From positions 1-25,116 of the forward strand of contig JAYMTF010001239.1 in NCBI GenBank assembly GCA_036897485.1: a stretch of 25,116 bases of DNA. The letters are read 5' to 3'. This document shows, piece after piece, positions 1-11,361 of this stretch. This DNA comes from Pelargonium nanum. Its lineage: Eukaryota; Streptophyta; Magnoliopsida; Geraniales; Geraniaceae. Position 1 is the first letter of the stretch. Every line of letters begins with the position of its first letter. The notes under the pieces are model-generated. The model made no database searches and was not told the DNA's origin. It saw nothing but the letters and a program-made list of their open reading frames with translations. Position numbers and translations under genes: made by a program.

Positions 1-71
1 ACTACCCGCGAAACACAAAATGACAAAAGGACATCCAATTTTTTTTATTTATTTTAAATCATGAAATTAAA

Positions 72-528
72 TTGACTGAGTTTGAGCTCAAAAAAAAGAA
101 AAAAAAAAGACTGAGTCAACTCATGTCCACAGTACTATGAACCAAACACTGTAACTAGAAGATGAATTTTGAAAAAGGACACAAATAATTCAGAATAAAA
201 TCAAATCCTATAGACAAAAACTCATGCCATGAGGTTTTGAAAAACCTGCAAAGATATTTCCTTTTTCTCTATGGTTAGTAATGAGTTACATCAAGATTAT
301 TATTTTTTTCAAATTTCCAAATTGTGTATACAAAATTTAATTTCTTACCAAAAACAAGAATTAACAGCAATTGAATATTGTAAATCTTCACTATTACACA
401 AAGACAAAGAAAAGTTCAATGGAGATGGCCTCTCTTGACTTGCTGACAATTTCAAAATGGTGGACCTATGTTGGAAAAGTACTATAATTGCTTCAAAAGT
501 CATTGAACTGTGTCTCATCTATATATAG
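72..528 (+). promoter_or_regulatory. Promoter region of WAK gene A
   Basis: A clear TATA element (TATATATAG) lies at 520-528, about 115 bp upstream of the gene A start codon at 644, so transcription probably begins near 550. Three W-box cores, the WRKY-factor binding motif, are visible: TTGACT at 72-77, its reverse complement at 114-119, and TTGACT at 435-440. W-boxes are common upstream of defence-responsive receptor genes, so pathogen- or wound-responsive expression is a reasonable inference only. No ATG occurs between the inferred transcription start and 644. The rest of 1-643 is AT-rich, with no reading frame I can support. Confidence 0.6.
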
Positions 529-643
529 AGACCAATAAGAAACAATTTTAAAGGATACAATAAAATTTGTCATTTCTTGATCTAGAAACAGAAACAGATA
601 CAGTTACTGATAGTACAAACATTTTCTTGTTCTTGTTCTTGTT

Positions 644-3026
644 ATGGCTATGCAGTTCATGATCCTGTTGTTGTTTTGGCCAACATTGAGTACACTGGGA
701 GTTGCAGCATCAGTGAATCTAACGAAGCCTAATTGTCAAGAAACGTGCGGAGATGGAACCATCAAGATCCCATATCCTTTTGGCGTCGGACAAGGTTGTT
801 TTCTTGATGAATGGTTCGAGATAGAGTGCAGGAATTCGAGTTCCAGCACGAGCTCTGTGCCTTTCTTGAAGAAAGCTAACCTGGAGGTTCTCGCAATTGT
901 GTTGCCAAATGGGAAGGATACAAGGCCTACTGGTCTAATCCGCGTAAACAGTCCGATACTGTCCTCAGGCTGTCAAGGCATCAGATCAGCTGGTGAAGCT
1001 GTGAACTTCACTGGGAGTACTTTTGTTTACTCCCAAGAGAAAAGCATTTTCAGTGCTGCGGGTTGCAACAGTCGAGCCACAATCAATCCTTCAAAGCCGG
1101 GTGTGAATCAAGTTCGTGTTGAGTGTCTCTCCCGTTGCAGCACCAATGGAAGTGCAAGTGGCAGCAATTGCTGTCAGGCAACAATCTCCACATTTCTTAA
1201 TGCTTTCAATGTGACTTTTAACACATCAAGGCCTAAGGAATGCGCGTACGCATTCCTGGCAGATAAAGATTGGTTTAGTAAGCAAATCAACAAGTCATCT
1301 TGTGTTTCTTTCATGAGAGATTTGGACTATGCTCCTGCAGTTTTGGAATGGTCTGTATTACAAACCAAAATGCCAGGGCAAATAGACCGTGAAAGGAGTG
1401 TAGGTTTCTTCTTCTCCTGTGGTACTGGCTATGCAGATTCGGATGTGAACCCGGATAAATTAACTCTTCAATGCTATTGTGATAATGGGTATGAAGGGAA
1501 CCCTTATCTTGGTGGTAGATGCGAAGGTACTTCAAATACGCGCACTTATATATCTATTTCAAGGCTCAAGAGCATATGCTTATCCATGTTTTTTTTGTTT
1601 TTTTATTCCTCAGATATTGATGAATGCTTGTGGGATCCGACGTCTACGTGTAATGGAACTGGTACTTGTGAGAATTTTGGAGGATCTTTCAGATGTGTAA
1701 GCAAAAAAGTTCATATCAGTGGACTAATTATAGGTATGTGACATTGCACTCCAATCTCAGTCTCTTGGTTTGTCATAATTGTTGTAATTGGCTAATCTAA
1801 AGTGATGTGCAGGTCTTGGATCTGGTTTTGGGCTGCTGTTTTTAGCTGCTGGTGTATGGTGGTTATTCAAACTGTTGAAGAAGCGAAACAAGGCTAAGCG
1901 AAGGCAACATTTCTTCAAAAGAAATGGTGGTTTGTTGCTGCAACAACAGCTCTCTTCGTGCCAAGGAAACGTTGAGCAAACAAATGTGTTCAGTTCCAAG
2001 GAGTTGGAGAAGGCTACTGATCGTTTCAACGCGAATAGGGTTCTTGGACAAGGCGGTCAAGGCACTGTCTATAAAGGAATGTTGCCTGATGGAAGGATTG
2101 TTGCTGTCAAGAAGTCGAAGATAGAGAATGTTGGTGAGATTGAGTCCTTTATTAATGAGGTTGTGATTCTCTCACAGATCAATCATAGGAACATTGTGAA
2201 GCTGCTAGGCTGTTGTTTGGAGACAGAAGTGCCTCTTCTTGTTTACGAGTTTGTCCCAAATGGAACACTTTCTCAGTACTTGCACGAAAAGAACGAAGAG
2301 TTCATGTTATTTACATGGAAAATGCGCTTACAGATTGCTACTGAAGTTGCAGGAGCTCTGTCCTACTTGCACTCCACAGCTTCTACCCCCATTTTTCATC
2401 GCGACATCAAGTCTGCAAACATACTACTTGATCTCAAATACCGAGCAAAAGTAGCAGATTTCGGGACATCAAGATCAGTTGCTATTGACCAAACTCACCT
2501 CACAACATTAGTACATGGCACATTCGGGTACTTGGATCCCGAGTACTTCCAATCAAGCCAGTATACAGATAAGAGCGACGTTTACAGCTTTGGTGTAGTG
2601 CTTGTTGAGCTCTTGACAGGACAGAGAGCAATATCTACCACGAGGTCGCAAGAAGGTAGGAGTTTAGCTACATACTTCATCATGACAATGGAGAGAGACG
2701 AATTGTTCGATATTCTTGATGCTCAAGTTGTGGAGCAAGGAGGCAGAGGTGAGATTGCTGCAGTTGCCAACCTCGCGAAAAGGTGCTTGCACTTGAATGG
2801 GAGAAATAGGCCTAGTATGAGAGAAGTCACCAAGGAATTGGAAAGCATCAGTGCTTCGCAAAAGGCTGTTGCTGTCGAAGGAAACCACGAAGAATTTGAG
2901 TATGTGAGGAGCCAAGAAACCGAGCCTTGGGACGCTTCTTCTACTTCCACAGCTTCTAAAAATGTCAACTGCATATCTCCTAATACAGTTGCTTCCCTAC
3001 CACTTTTACCATTCGGGACATGGTGA
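644..3026 (+). CDS. Wall-associated receptor kinase (WAK-like), gene A
   Basis: Three exons are inferred: 644-1526, 1614-1733 and 1813-3026. Both introns are GT-AG and phase 1, giving 738 aa. An N-terminal signal peptide (about residues 1-22) is followed by the GUB_WAK galacturonan-binding start ([27 protein letters not shown]) and a cysteine-rich ectodomain with several N-glycosylation sequons. Exon 2 encodes an EGF-like module beginning DIDEC. A transmembrane helix lies at about 330-352, followed by the WAK juxtamembrane motif [16 protein letters not shown]. The kinase is complete: glycine loop GQGGQG at about 413, catalytic Lys near 434, HRD Asp near 532, DFG Asp near 550 and [11 protein letters not shown]. 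It is therefore expected to be an active RD-type Ser/Thr kinase at the plasma membrane sensing pectin fragments. It converges with gene B. Family assignment is firm; the ligand is inferred. Confidence 0.93.
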
Positions 3027-3087
3027 CAGATACGCGCAATTTCATATCTTGCATAGGTTGTTCATAGGCTTTGGAATTGATTTTGTT

Positions 3088-3271
3088 ACATTACTTTTAC
3101 ATGTGTAAGTAAATTCTGTTTTGAGTTATTGTTTCTGTGCAATGCCTATCTGCATTGTTCTTCTTTTGTCTTGGACAGTGATATTAAGATATATAGGGCT
3201 ACATTACATGTATATACGTACGTAGATTCTGTATTGAGTTCTTGTTTTTGCGCAATTTGTTATCTGCAGTG
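3088..3271 (+). repeat. Diverged direct repeat in the 3' flank of gene A
   Basis: Two copies of a segment of about 70 bp lie at roughly 3088-3157 and 3201-3271. They share the order CATTAC, an ATG(T)G/GTAT stretch, TTCTGT.TTGAGTT, TTGTTT.TG.GCAAT and TATCTGCA.TG. The copies differ at many positions, so the duplication is not recent. They fall in the probable 3' UTR or just beyond it. The remainder of the convergent A/B spacer (3027-3827) is AT-rich, with no gene that I can support. Confidence 0.55.
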
Positions 3272-3827
3272 CACGCGACATATTATGAACAAGATTTTGA
3301 TGAACCAATGTTCTTTACCTATTTCTACAAGTTTAGTGTATCAGAATAGTAAAAAAAGACTGAGGAGCTAGAAATTTTCTGATATTTAGTTTAATATATT
3401 GAAGATTGACTTTTTTATGGCAATTTTTTTGTTCTGATGGTGATAGGTTATAGAATATTGGTTCATTGGTCAGCTGAATTGGAGCTAAGCCATTGAATAA
3501 TAGTTTTCTTGACCAAAATACAATGAAAAATGATGGGTTCTGTGGAATTAGCAATTCTTTTACATATATGACATGACTCATGTGTAGTTTGGTCAAGTTA
3601 GTTTGCTATGACATATGAATCTTGCAGCTCCTTTAGCAGCTTCTTTAGACTAAGAAGAAGCTGACACGTGTAATATCCGCGACCAAGTCATTTGTCAAAT
3701 AATGTTGAAAAGAGAACAGAAATACACAAGAGAACTGCTAAAAAATGCAGCAAAACACATTTCAACAGATGCCAAAAAAACAATCTGATACATAACAAAA
3801 ACTTAAGTTATTGCACACATGATTTCA

Positions 3828-5917
3828 TCACCATGATTGACTTGGCAATAATGGTTGAGCATCTACAGATGAAGCTCTCTGAGTGTCCATTCCATAGCCA
3901 GTGGAAACAGAAACACCATCCCAAGGCCCGGTTTCTTCAATCTCTTCGTAGTTTCTGTCAGCATTTGAGGCCTTTTGCGAGGTCATGATCCTTTCCAACT
4001 CCATGGAGACTTCGCGCATTGTAGGCCTTTGCCTCCCGTTCAAGTTCAAGCAACTTCTTGCAAGGTTTGCAACTGCTAAAATGTCATCTTTCGATCCTTG
4101 CTTTGCTACTCGAGTGTCAAGGATGTCGGACAGCTTGTTAGCCTCCATAGAGATGAGGAAATAAGTGGCTAAACTCCTACCTTCCTGTGACCTCAATGAA
4201 GATATTGCTCTTTGTCCGGTTAAGAGCTCAACAAGCACAACTCCAAAGCTATAAACGTCGCTCTTATCAGTAAACTGGCTTGATTGGAAGTACTCGGGAT
4301 CCAAGTACCCAAATGTGCCTTGTACTAATGTTGTAAGATGGGTTTTATCAACATCAACTGTTCTTGATGTCCCAAAATCAGCTATCTTTGCTCTGTACTT
4401 ATCATCAAGAAGTATATTTGAAGACTTGATGTCTCTGTGATAAATGGGAATTGAAGCTGAGGAGTGCAGGTAGGCAAGAGCTCCAGCTATTTCATTCCCA
4501 ATCTGCAAGCGCTTTTCCCATGAAACTGGGAACTCCTCATTTTGGTCATGCAAGTACTCGTAGAGGTTCCCGTTGGGGACAAACTCGTAAACCAGTAAAG
4601 GAACTTCTGTCTCCAAACAACAACCTAGTAAGTTGACAACATTCCTATGTAGAACTTGTGACAAAATGACTACCTCGTTGATAAACGGTTCAATCTCCCC
4701 CTCGGATTCTACTTTGGACTTTTTGACAGCAACAATTCTTCCATCCGGCAACATTCCTTTGTAGACAGTACCTTGACCTCCTCTCCCAAGAACTCGATTC
4801 TCACTGAAACTATCAGTAGCCTTCTCGAGCTCCTTCGAGGTGAACAACTTTGTTGTGTCAACTGAACCATGTTTTGAGGACAATTGTTGTTGCAACAACA
4901 TTCCACCATTCTTTTTGAAGTACTTCTTCTTGAGTTTCATCTTTCGCCTTCTCTTAAGGGCTTTGTACAACCACCATATGACAATGATGAAGATCACAAA
5001 TCCAAAACCAGAGCAAAGACCTGAGAGGCATTACAAAAAAACAAATGAAATCTGTAACAAGAAAAAGAACTTAACAAAGATTGTTTCATTCCAATTTCCA
5101 ATACCTATAAGTATATTCTTTAACTGAGATTTTTCTTTATCAGCTTCACATCTGTAACTTCCATATGTGTTTACACAATTTAAACCCCAACAAGGATTGA
5201 GCAGTTGGTCCTTACATTCATCAATATCTGATGACATAAACACAAACAAAGATTATATATCAGTAAACTGATATGAATGCAAATTGCAAAGAACATGTCT
5301 TAATATGTTGAACGAAGCGAAAATTTACCTAGACATCCATTAGAAAGATACGGGTTTCCTCCAAAACCATCTTTGCAGCTACAATCAATAGTTGGAACAT
5401 CACCATACCATTCCCTGCAACTGAAAGACGAGTTCGCGAGTCTACTTTGTGTCCTTATTCTTGCTGCCTCAGCTGTCGAGTTAGGCATACCCCATTCCAC
5501 CTCAGCTTGAATAAACTCCAACTCTTCCATGGAGCTGAGGACAAAAGGACTTCCTGTCATGTCCCCTACATCACTGTCAAAAAGACCACCAGTACAATTT
5601 GAATTGGTTGTTATCGGATACTTAACACGAATAGTACTAGGACTCGTAGTATCTTGCATCTTTGGATCAATGAACACGATCTGCTCAACCAACAGATTGG
5701 TTCTGTTGAGGTAAGCTGTGTCATTGTCGAAGCCACCACAGGTTACTTCAAACCAATCATCAAGAAAGCAACCCTTTCCTATTCCAAATGGATAAGGAAT
5801 GGTGACATTTCCACATTTCTCTTGGCAACCAGACTTTGACAGAGATGATGAAAGTACCAATGTGCTCAATGGCAGTAGTAACAGAAACAACTGCAATGGC
5901 ACCAATTGCACAGCCAT
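3828..5917 (-). CDS. Wall-associated receptor kinase with shortened ectodomain, gene B
   Basis: On the minus strand the exons are 5917-5329, 5227-5105 and 5020-3828, with GT-AG phase-1 introns and 634 aa. A signal peptide is followed by the GUB_WAK start ([26 protein letters not shown]). The frame then runs from GSPFVLSS almost directly to EVEWGMPN and the [13 protein letters not shown] motif. About 100 residues present in genes A, C and D are absent here. The missing part includes the paired-cysteine NCC and IPSDLKV-like stretch. Exon 1 is 589 nt instead of 883-898 nt, still in frame. Exon 2 gives an EGF-like module starting DIDEC. The kinase is intact: GRGGQG near 316, [30 protein letters not shown]. 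The protein should be membrane-bound and catalytically able, but with altered wall binding. Confidence 0.9.
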
Positions 5918-5965
5918 TGTTCTGTTTCAGTTGCTCTGTTCTTTCAGTTCTTACATATCTTAAGC

Positions 5966-6114
5966 ATATATATACATTGAAGCAACAAGGAAGAAGAAGA
6001 AAGATAATCTTATTTTTTGTCAAAATACAACAGCTTAATGATTTCCCTGGAAAACAACAAATGGTCTTTTGGTCAAAATAAGGCACTGAATATTTTATCA
6101 TTGAGGTGGGTCAA
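5966..6114 (-). promoter_or_regulatory. Core promoter and W-boxes of gene B
   Basis: Read on the minus strand, a TATATATAT run covers 5974-5966, about 50 bp upstream of the gene B start codon at 5917. Two W-box cores (TTGACC on the minus strand) lie at 6076-6071 and 6114-6109, and a plus-strand TTGACC lies at 6348-6353. Control by WRKY factors is inferred, not shown. Confidence 0.5.
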
Positions 6115-6454
6115 TACAAGATATTATATGATTTTCCCACCCAGAAAAGTTATAAACCATGGATAATGGACCAACCAGATCATATAAAATTATGCATATT
6201 GTAAAATAAAATAACAATAAAGAAGGAAACAAGTTGACAGAATATTATATGCAGCCAACCAATACTTTTTCTATATGTCAAATATGTACTCCTAGTGCCC
6301 TATCTGCTAATGGAGACACTCCTACACTCATTTTCTATTCAGCAATATTGACCAAATATGTTACTGGTAGGAAAAAATGAACTGGAAATTACAATATAAG
6401 CTGCAGATAGAACTTACTGATATCCAGTGGAAAGAAACTATACATGCTAATTCA

Positions 6455-6497
6455 TCACCATGTTCGATTGGGTACGAGTGGTTGCACATCTTCTGAA
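6455..6497 (-). pseudogene. Relic of a WAK C-terminus
   Basis: On the minus strand these bases read SSEDVQPLVPNRTW followed by TGA. This matches the C-terminal tail of gene C ([14 protein letters not shown]) and, more loosely, that of gene B ([11 protein letters not shown]). Similarity continues into the 3' flank at about 6410-6454, which resembles the 3' flank of gene C and of the pseudogene at 12.1 kb. No kinase sequence precedes it. I read it as the last trace of a deleted or partly duplicated WAK gene between B and C. The surrounding spacer (6115-6713) shows nothing else I can name. Confidence 0.65.
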
Positions 6498-6713
6498 GTT
6501 ACAATGAAGTCTAATAAAATTTAAAATCAAGTATATCCAATGTTCTCAATATCACTGCATAGCAATGTTGATCAAATTATGTTCATGGCTTTGGACCTAA
6601 CAGAGTAAATGAACAGGTACTTAAGGATAAGAGAGCTATAAATTACAATACTTAAGGAAGATTAGAACTTATTCCGAACCAATGTGTACGTAGAAATTAA
6701 ATGTGCTACTCCA

Positions 6714-9485
6714 TCACCGTGTTGGATTTGGTACAAGTGGTTGTGCATCTGCTGATGAATCTATGCCGTCAAATCCAGCTATGGTGGAAGTAGAAAGAGT
6801 ATCCCATTGCTCATTTTCTTGGCTCCAGTCAGACTCTAACTCTTCCTTTTTCCCTTCACAATCAACAACCTTATGCAACATACTGATCCTTTCCAATTCC
6901 ATGTGAACTTCTCTCATAGTAGGCCTGTTCCTTCCATTCAAGTGCAAGCATCTTTTGGCAAGGTTAGCAAATGCCACGATCTCATCTTCTTTTTCATGAT
7001 TTGCAACTCGATCATCAAGGATATCAAACAGGCAATTCTCTTCCATTTTTGTGATGAAATGTGTGGCTAAACCTATGCCTTCTTCTATCCTCACTGATGA
7101 TATTGCTTTCTCTCCAGTTAAGAGCTCAACAAGCACTACTCCAAAGCTATAGACATCACTTTTGTCTGTATATTGACTTGACTGGAAGTACTCAGGATCT
7201 AAGTACCCAAATGTACCGTGTACTAAAGTAGTTAGGTGTGTTTGATCAACATCAACTGATCTTGATGTTCCGAAATCTGCTATTTTTGCTCGGTACTTAT
7301 CATCCAAAAGTATATTAGCAGACTTAATGTCTCGGTGGTAAATGGGGAAAGAAGCTGCAGAGTGCAAGTAGGAAAGAGCGCCGGCAATTTCAATTGCTAT
7401 TTGTAAGCGCATTTCCCATGTAACTACGATCTCTAAGCATTGAAGATACTGTGAAAGTGTTCCATTAGGGATGAACTCATACACCAGCAAGGGAACCTCG
7501 GTCTCTAAGCAACAACCTAGCAGCTTAACAACATTCCTATGGTTAATTTGTGAGAGAATGACTACCTCATTGATGAATGTTTCGATTTTTCCTTTATCTT
7601 CTATTTTGGACTTTTTAACAGCAACAATTCTTCCGTCTGATAACATTCCTTTGTAAACAGTTCCTTGACCTCCCTGACCAAGTATTCTATTCTCGTTAAA
7701 ATGGTCAGTTGCATTTTCCAATTCCTTCGAGGCAAATAACTTGACTTCAACACTGCTTTCACAAGAAGATAGTTGTTGTTTTAGCAATAAACCACCATTC
7801 CGTTTGAAGAACTGTTTCTTCATCTTAATCTTTTGTCTTCTCTTATTGATTTTGTATAGCTTCCATACACAAATTATTACAAAGACCAGTCCAAGAATGG
7901 AGCCAAGAGCTGCATAAGCAAATGGAACAAATAAGCTAATTAGAAACATTTAATGGTTTGTTTGAATTCTTGAATTTCAGCCAAATCTAATATTTAGATG
8001 CACAAAGAATATGAATTTGTACTTGACTCATATCTGATAGAATTAAAAACATGGTTGAAACATAAGATTTCAAACGATATTTCTTGCCCTATTTCAAATA
8101 GAATGTAAAAATACAAACACACCCAAAAGATTTAAAAGAGCAAGTTCATAACAGAATCATATGTTAATATATATGATCCCATATTCATGTGAAGAATTTT
8201 CTTTTCTACAAAATTATTATTTGACAACTGAGATTTGGTGTTGACAGTACTGTGATCAAATCTCTCACCCTCCAATCCATATGCAACTCATTTATGATTT
8301 TTGCATGTAAAGTTTGAGACCTTACAACTCAATTGTGATCAAATGATTATAGGAGAGCGAGTGACATACCTATAATGATCTTCTTCCACATAGAATATAC
8401 GCATCTGTAGCCCCCATTCGTATTTTCACAAGCATCCGGACAGCCATGATAGTCACCTTTGCATTCATTTATATCTGACAAAGAATCAAACAGTACCAAT
8501 AAAACAATTTTAGAACTGTATAAATTCATGTGTTCATGAAACCAACAAAAAGTTTAAAATCTAGACAGCATAAGTGTGAAAACTTACCATGACATCCATC
8601 GAAAAGATATGCATTTCCTACAAATCCATTAAAACAATAGCAATATTGAGTGATTATAGGGTATTGGTTGCCTAAATCAACAGTATAACAGAAAGAACTA
8701 TCCCTGTCCCATCCCTTTCCTTCCCAATTTAATAAGGTCCAATCGAGCACCACAGGAATGTCCTTAGATTGCAGGAAAGAGAGAACAGTCGAAGAATTGT
8801 ACTCGAGCAGTTCTGTTCTCTCATAAAGGTTATTGAGCCAGCCAGTTTCAACTAAGAATGCATATCTGCACTCCTCTTCTTCTTTAACTGCGCCACCAAT
8901 ACTCTCAAAATCCGCATTATACACCTTGAGATCCGAAGGGATTGTGGTCTCACAGCAATTCATGATTGCATCAGAACAATTACTAGTACTTGGTGTGCAA
9001 CCAATAAGATCTGGCTCTATATTTTTCATTACAGCTCTATTGTTGCGACCCACAGCAGCAAAATTGTTCATGCGCTGAGAAAAGACAAAAGTGCTTCCTC
9101 TCAAGTCCAAAACTGGACCAGTACTGACCTTGGTGCTACTACCATTACAATTCGAAGAGAGTATTGGACTCTTTACATGAACCGAACCAACTGGATCAAT
9201 ATTGAATGGAGCCGGCAATCCAAATTTCAGCACTTGCAGATTGAGTTTCTTCAAGAAAGGTATGGATTGAGTTGCATTAGTAATATTCTTGTGGCAAACT
9301 ATCTCGAACCATTCATCATGGTAGCAGCTTCTGTTTCCTACTCCGAAGGGGTATGGAATGGTGACTCCTCCACAGGTGTTTTGACAACCAGGCTTTGAAT
9401 AATAAGATGGTACAATTTCTAATGAATTTGCTGCAGGCCATGCCAACAGTAGTATTAATTGAAATACCACAAACTTCACAACCAT
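6714..9485 (-). CDS. Wall-associated receptor kinase (WAK-like), gene C
   Basis: Minus-strand exons are 9485-8588, 8474-8370 and 7909-6714, with GT-AG phase-1 introns (the second about 460 bp) and 732 aa. It has a signal peptide, the GUB_WAK start ([25 protein letters not shown]), many N-glycosylation sequons, the paired-cysteine stretch ([13 protein letters not shown]), and the ectodomain end motif [14 protein letters not shown]. The EGF-like module starts DINEC in exon 2. The transmembrane helix begins [10 protein letters not shown]. The kinase has GQGGQG near 412, [19 protein letters not shown] and [11 protein letters not shown], so it should be active. Exon 1 length (898 nt) equals that of gene D, and the two ectodomains resemble each other more than they resemble A or B. 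It lies head-to-tail with B. I found no convincing TATA box upstream of 9485. Confidence 0.92.
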
Positions 9486-10082
9486 TCTTGACCTTCTTCT
9501 GCTCTCTCACTGTTACTGCAGAAATTTCATAGTAGCAATGTTCTAATTCAGATTGGCGTAATAATTATTAACATACCAATTAACAATGTTTCTATTTTCT
9601 CTTTTTAGAGCCCATTTTGAGCTACAGGAGCTCCTAAACTCATGGAGAAAACAAGCTATTTTACAAAAGAAAAATGAGATTTACCTTAAAGTCACTTAAA
9701 GTTTCATTTTTATTCTAGGTGACGTCTCTTTAAAAGAGGTACTAGAGTTACCAAACAAGGTCTTAAACAAGAATGAACTTTGAAAGAAAAAAAAACATGA
9801 GCAACCCAGTAACAGAACAGTACAGAGCAACACATTCAAACAAGAAAAATAAAATCTTATACTGATAATCAAAACTTCATACAATATGTGCTTATTTTAT
9901 CAAACTTATCAAAGAAAAAAAAAATCTTTGAACAAATGCCAAATTGTTTTGTGCTGTTGTGATGCTCAAAATATTAAGCAGAGGACAGATAGTTCACCTG
10001 GTGAGAGTGAATGTTGGGTTGCTGAAGGTGGTGCCAGAGATGGTCCTCTCTCTCACTGGAAGTTTTTATTTTACTTGTACTC
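9486..10082. other. Upstream flank of gene C, no gene seen
   Basis: This AT-rich stretch should contain the gene C promoter. I see no TATA element at a convincing distance from the start codon, no extended conserved reading frame and no transposon ends. A short GC-richer segment at about 10000-10050 could be part of the neighbouring repeat unit, but I do not recognise it. Confidence 0.4.
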
Positions 10083-10322
10083 CTATAACTTTCTTTCACT
10101 TTCTCACATTTTCCAGGAAAATGAAAACCTATCAAACAGAGGTGCTCCAGGAACTGGTAACAACTAAAGGCTAAGATGGGTAATAGGCATCTGGTTTCAA
10201 CAAGATGGGTCTTGGGTTTTCTAGGGTTCTTTCCTGGTTCCTGCAAAACCTTTTTTACTTGGTTAAAGATGCACATGGCTATAAAAATAAAAAATAAAAA
10301 CCAAGGAGGGAGAGAGGCAATG
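10083..10322. repeat. Dispersed repeat of about 240 bp, copy 1
   Basis: This segment recurs at about 11356-11570 in the same orientation. Shared landmarks, in order, are TTTCTTTCACTTTCTCACA, TTTTCCAGGAAAATGAA, AAGATGGGTAATAGGCAT, AACAAGATGGGTCTTGGG, TTTTCTAGGGTTCTTTCC, AAAGATGCACATG and ACCAAGGAGGGAGAGAGG. Copy 1 holds about 30 bp that copy 2 lacks. Read on the minus strand, the unit has a pyrimidine-rich start and a short frame containing KKVLQEPGKNPRKPKTHL that is kept in both copies. It might be the 5' leader of an unrelated gene that was duplicated; that is a guess. Confidence 0.75.
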
Positions 10323-10801
10323 TCCTGGTTTTCTTGTTTCTTGCAAAGCATTTTATTATTTGAGCACAGGGCACTATCTGTTTTCTTGGGTGTCAGTGTG
10401 GACATACTGTATAATTCCTCGTGACAATTTTTTAATAATGGAAAGAGAACGTAAAGGTGAACTTGCCAGTTCATACTAATTAACTAACACACTACCAAAT
10501 ATATTAAAAGTAAATGAATTAAGATGATATGAACTTGCTTGGACATTAAAGCTCATGTAAGACTCTTTTAAGGAACTCATTAATAAGAGAACCATATGAT
10601 GAGCGTTTATAAAAATCTTCTAATTTCAAGAAGTCACCTATGAAATCTCCAATGGTAAAGAAAGGAGGTGCACAAAGAGGTTTAAAGAAGCATTGTACAG
10701 TAATATGAAAATAAATGTATGAAAAGTTGTCACAATTTTTGCAATAAATGTAGAAAGAAAATAACAAGAAGCACTTATGTGTCAAAAAAGTGTTGCTAGT
10801 T
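10323..10801. other. Spacer without recognisable gene
   Basis: AT-rich sequence. A minus-strand reading frame of 79 codons (10785-10546) is the longest in this part, but it has no recognisable motif, no neighbours in a shared unit and no splice context that would support it. I see no repeats or transposon ends here. Confidence 0.4.
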
Positions 10802-11199
10802 TCTTTTAACTTTGAGCTTATCTTCTAAATCTTTGAGGATTGGTTTGGTCTTCATCATGTGTAGTAAGCAGTGAAGCTAATCTGAACAATAATCAAAAGC
10901 TACATTTGTCTTCTTATGTAGCATTGGCTGCATGAAAGAGTGCCTACTTGACCAACTTGACCATTGGAATCTTTCCAAGAAGGTTCACTTGTGATTTGTG
11001 AATATAGCTAACCGCCATGCTTGACTTAAAAACTTCTTACGAGAAAATGAATGCGCAGAAACTGACAAGAGACTTGAGTGCTAAGTACATGACTAAGGAT
11101 GGTTATATAAACGGGCTTGAGTTATTCACAGAATCATCTGTCTCATGCATGAGTCATTTAAGTTTGATCAAATCATCGTTGCTATAAAATTTTGACAGT
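10802..11199 (+). promoter_or_regulatory. Duplicated copy of the gene D promoter
   Basis: This stretch is a close copy of the gene D upstream region at 14232-14888. Shared landmarks are TTTTAACTTTGAGCTTATC, GCAGTGAAGCTAATCTGAAC, CTACATTTGTCTTCTTATG, TACTTGACCAACTTG and the TATA region GGTTATATAAACGGGCT. The TATA box is at 11104-11111. Two W-box cores (TTGACC) lie at 10948-10953 and 10958-10963; the second is changed to TTGGCC in gene D. The CACTA-type insertion present in gene D is absent here. The promoter elements look intact although the downstream gene is truncated. Confidence 0.7.
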
Positions 11200-11361
11200 A
11201 TGATTGTGCAGTCTGTGGTATTGAACTTGATTATGTTGCTGGTATGGCCTGCAATGGATACATTGGCAGCTGGACCGTCTCTTTCAAAGCCCGGATGCCA
11301 AGAAACCTGCGGAGAACTCATCATTTCATACCCATTCGGGATGGGAAACAGAAGTCTATAA
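11200..11361 (+). pseudogene. Truncated 5' end of a D-like WAK gene (53 codons)
   Basis: The frame starts at ATG 11200, encodes a signal peptide and the start of the GUB_WAK domain ([23 protein letters not shown]), and stops at TAA 11359-11361. It differs from the first 52 residues of gene D at about nine positions. Directly after NRS the homology to WAK ends and the second copy of the dispersed repeat begins, so the break is a rearrangement junction. What remains could encode only a short secreted peptide. I call it a gene fragment; whether it is transcribed cannot be told from sequence. Confidence 0.8.

Noticed and set aside
1697-1702. Strong-looking splice donor GTAAGC directly after the fourth EGF cysteine codon in gene A
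   Set aside because: Using it would leave phase 0, which does not fit the phase-1 acceptor of exon 3; the donor at 1734 keeps the frame and matches genes B-D.
9886-10167. 93-codon plus-strand frame overlapping the dispersed repeat
   Set aside because: Its end lies in the repeat, whose second copy does not keep this frame; no protein family recognised.
10546-10785. 79-codon minus-strand frame in the spacer
   Set aside because: No recognisable domain, no start context or partner exon, and AT-rich composition that gives such frames by chance.
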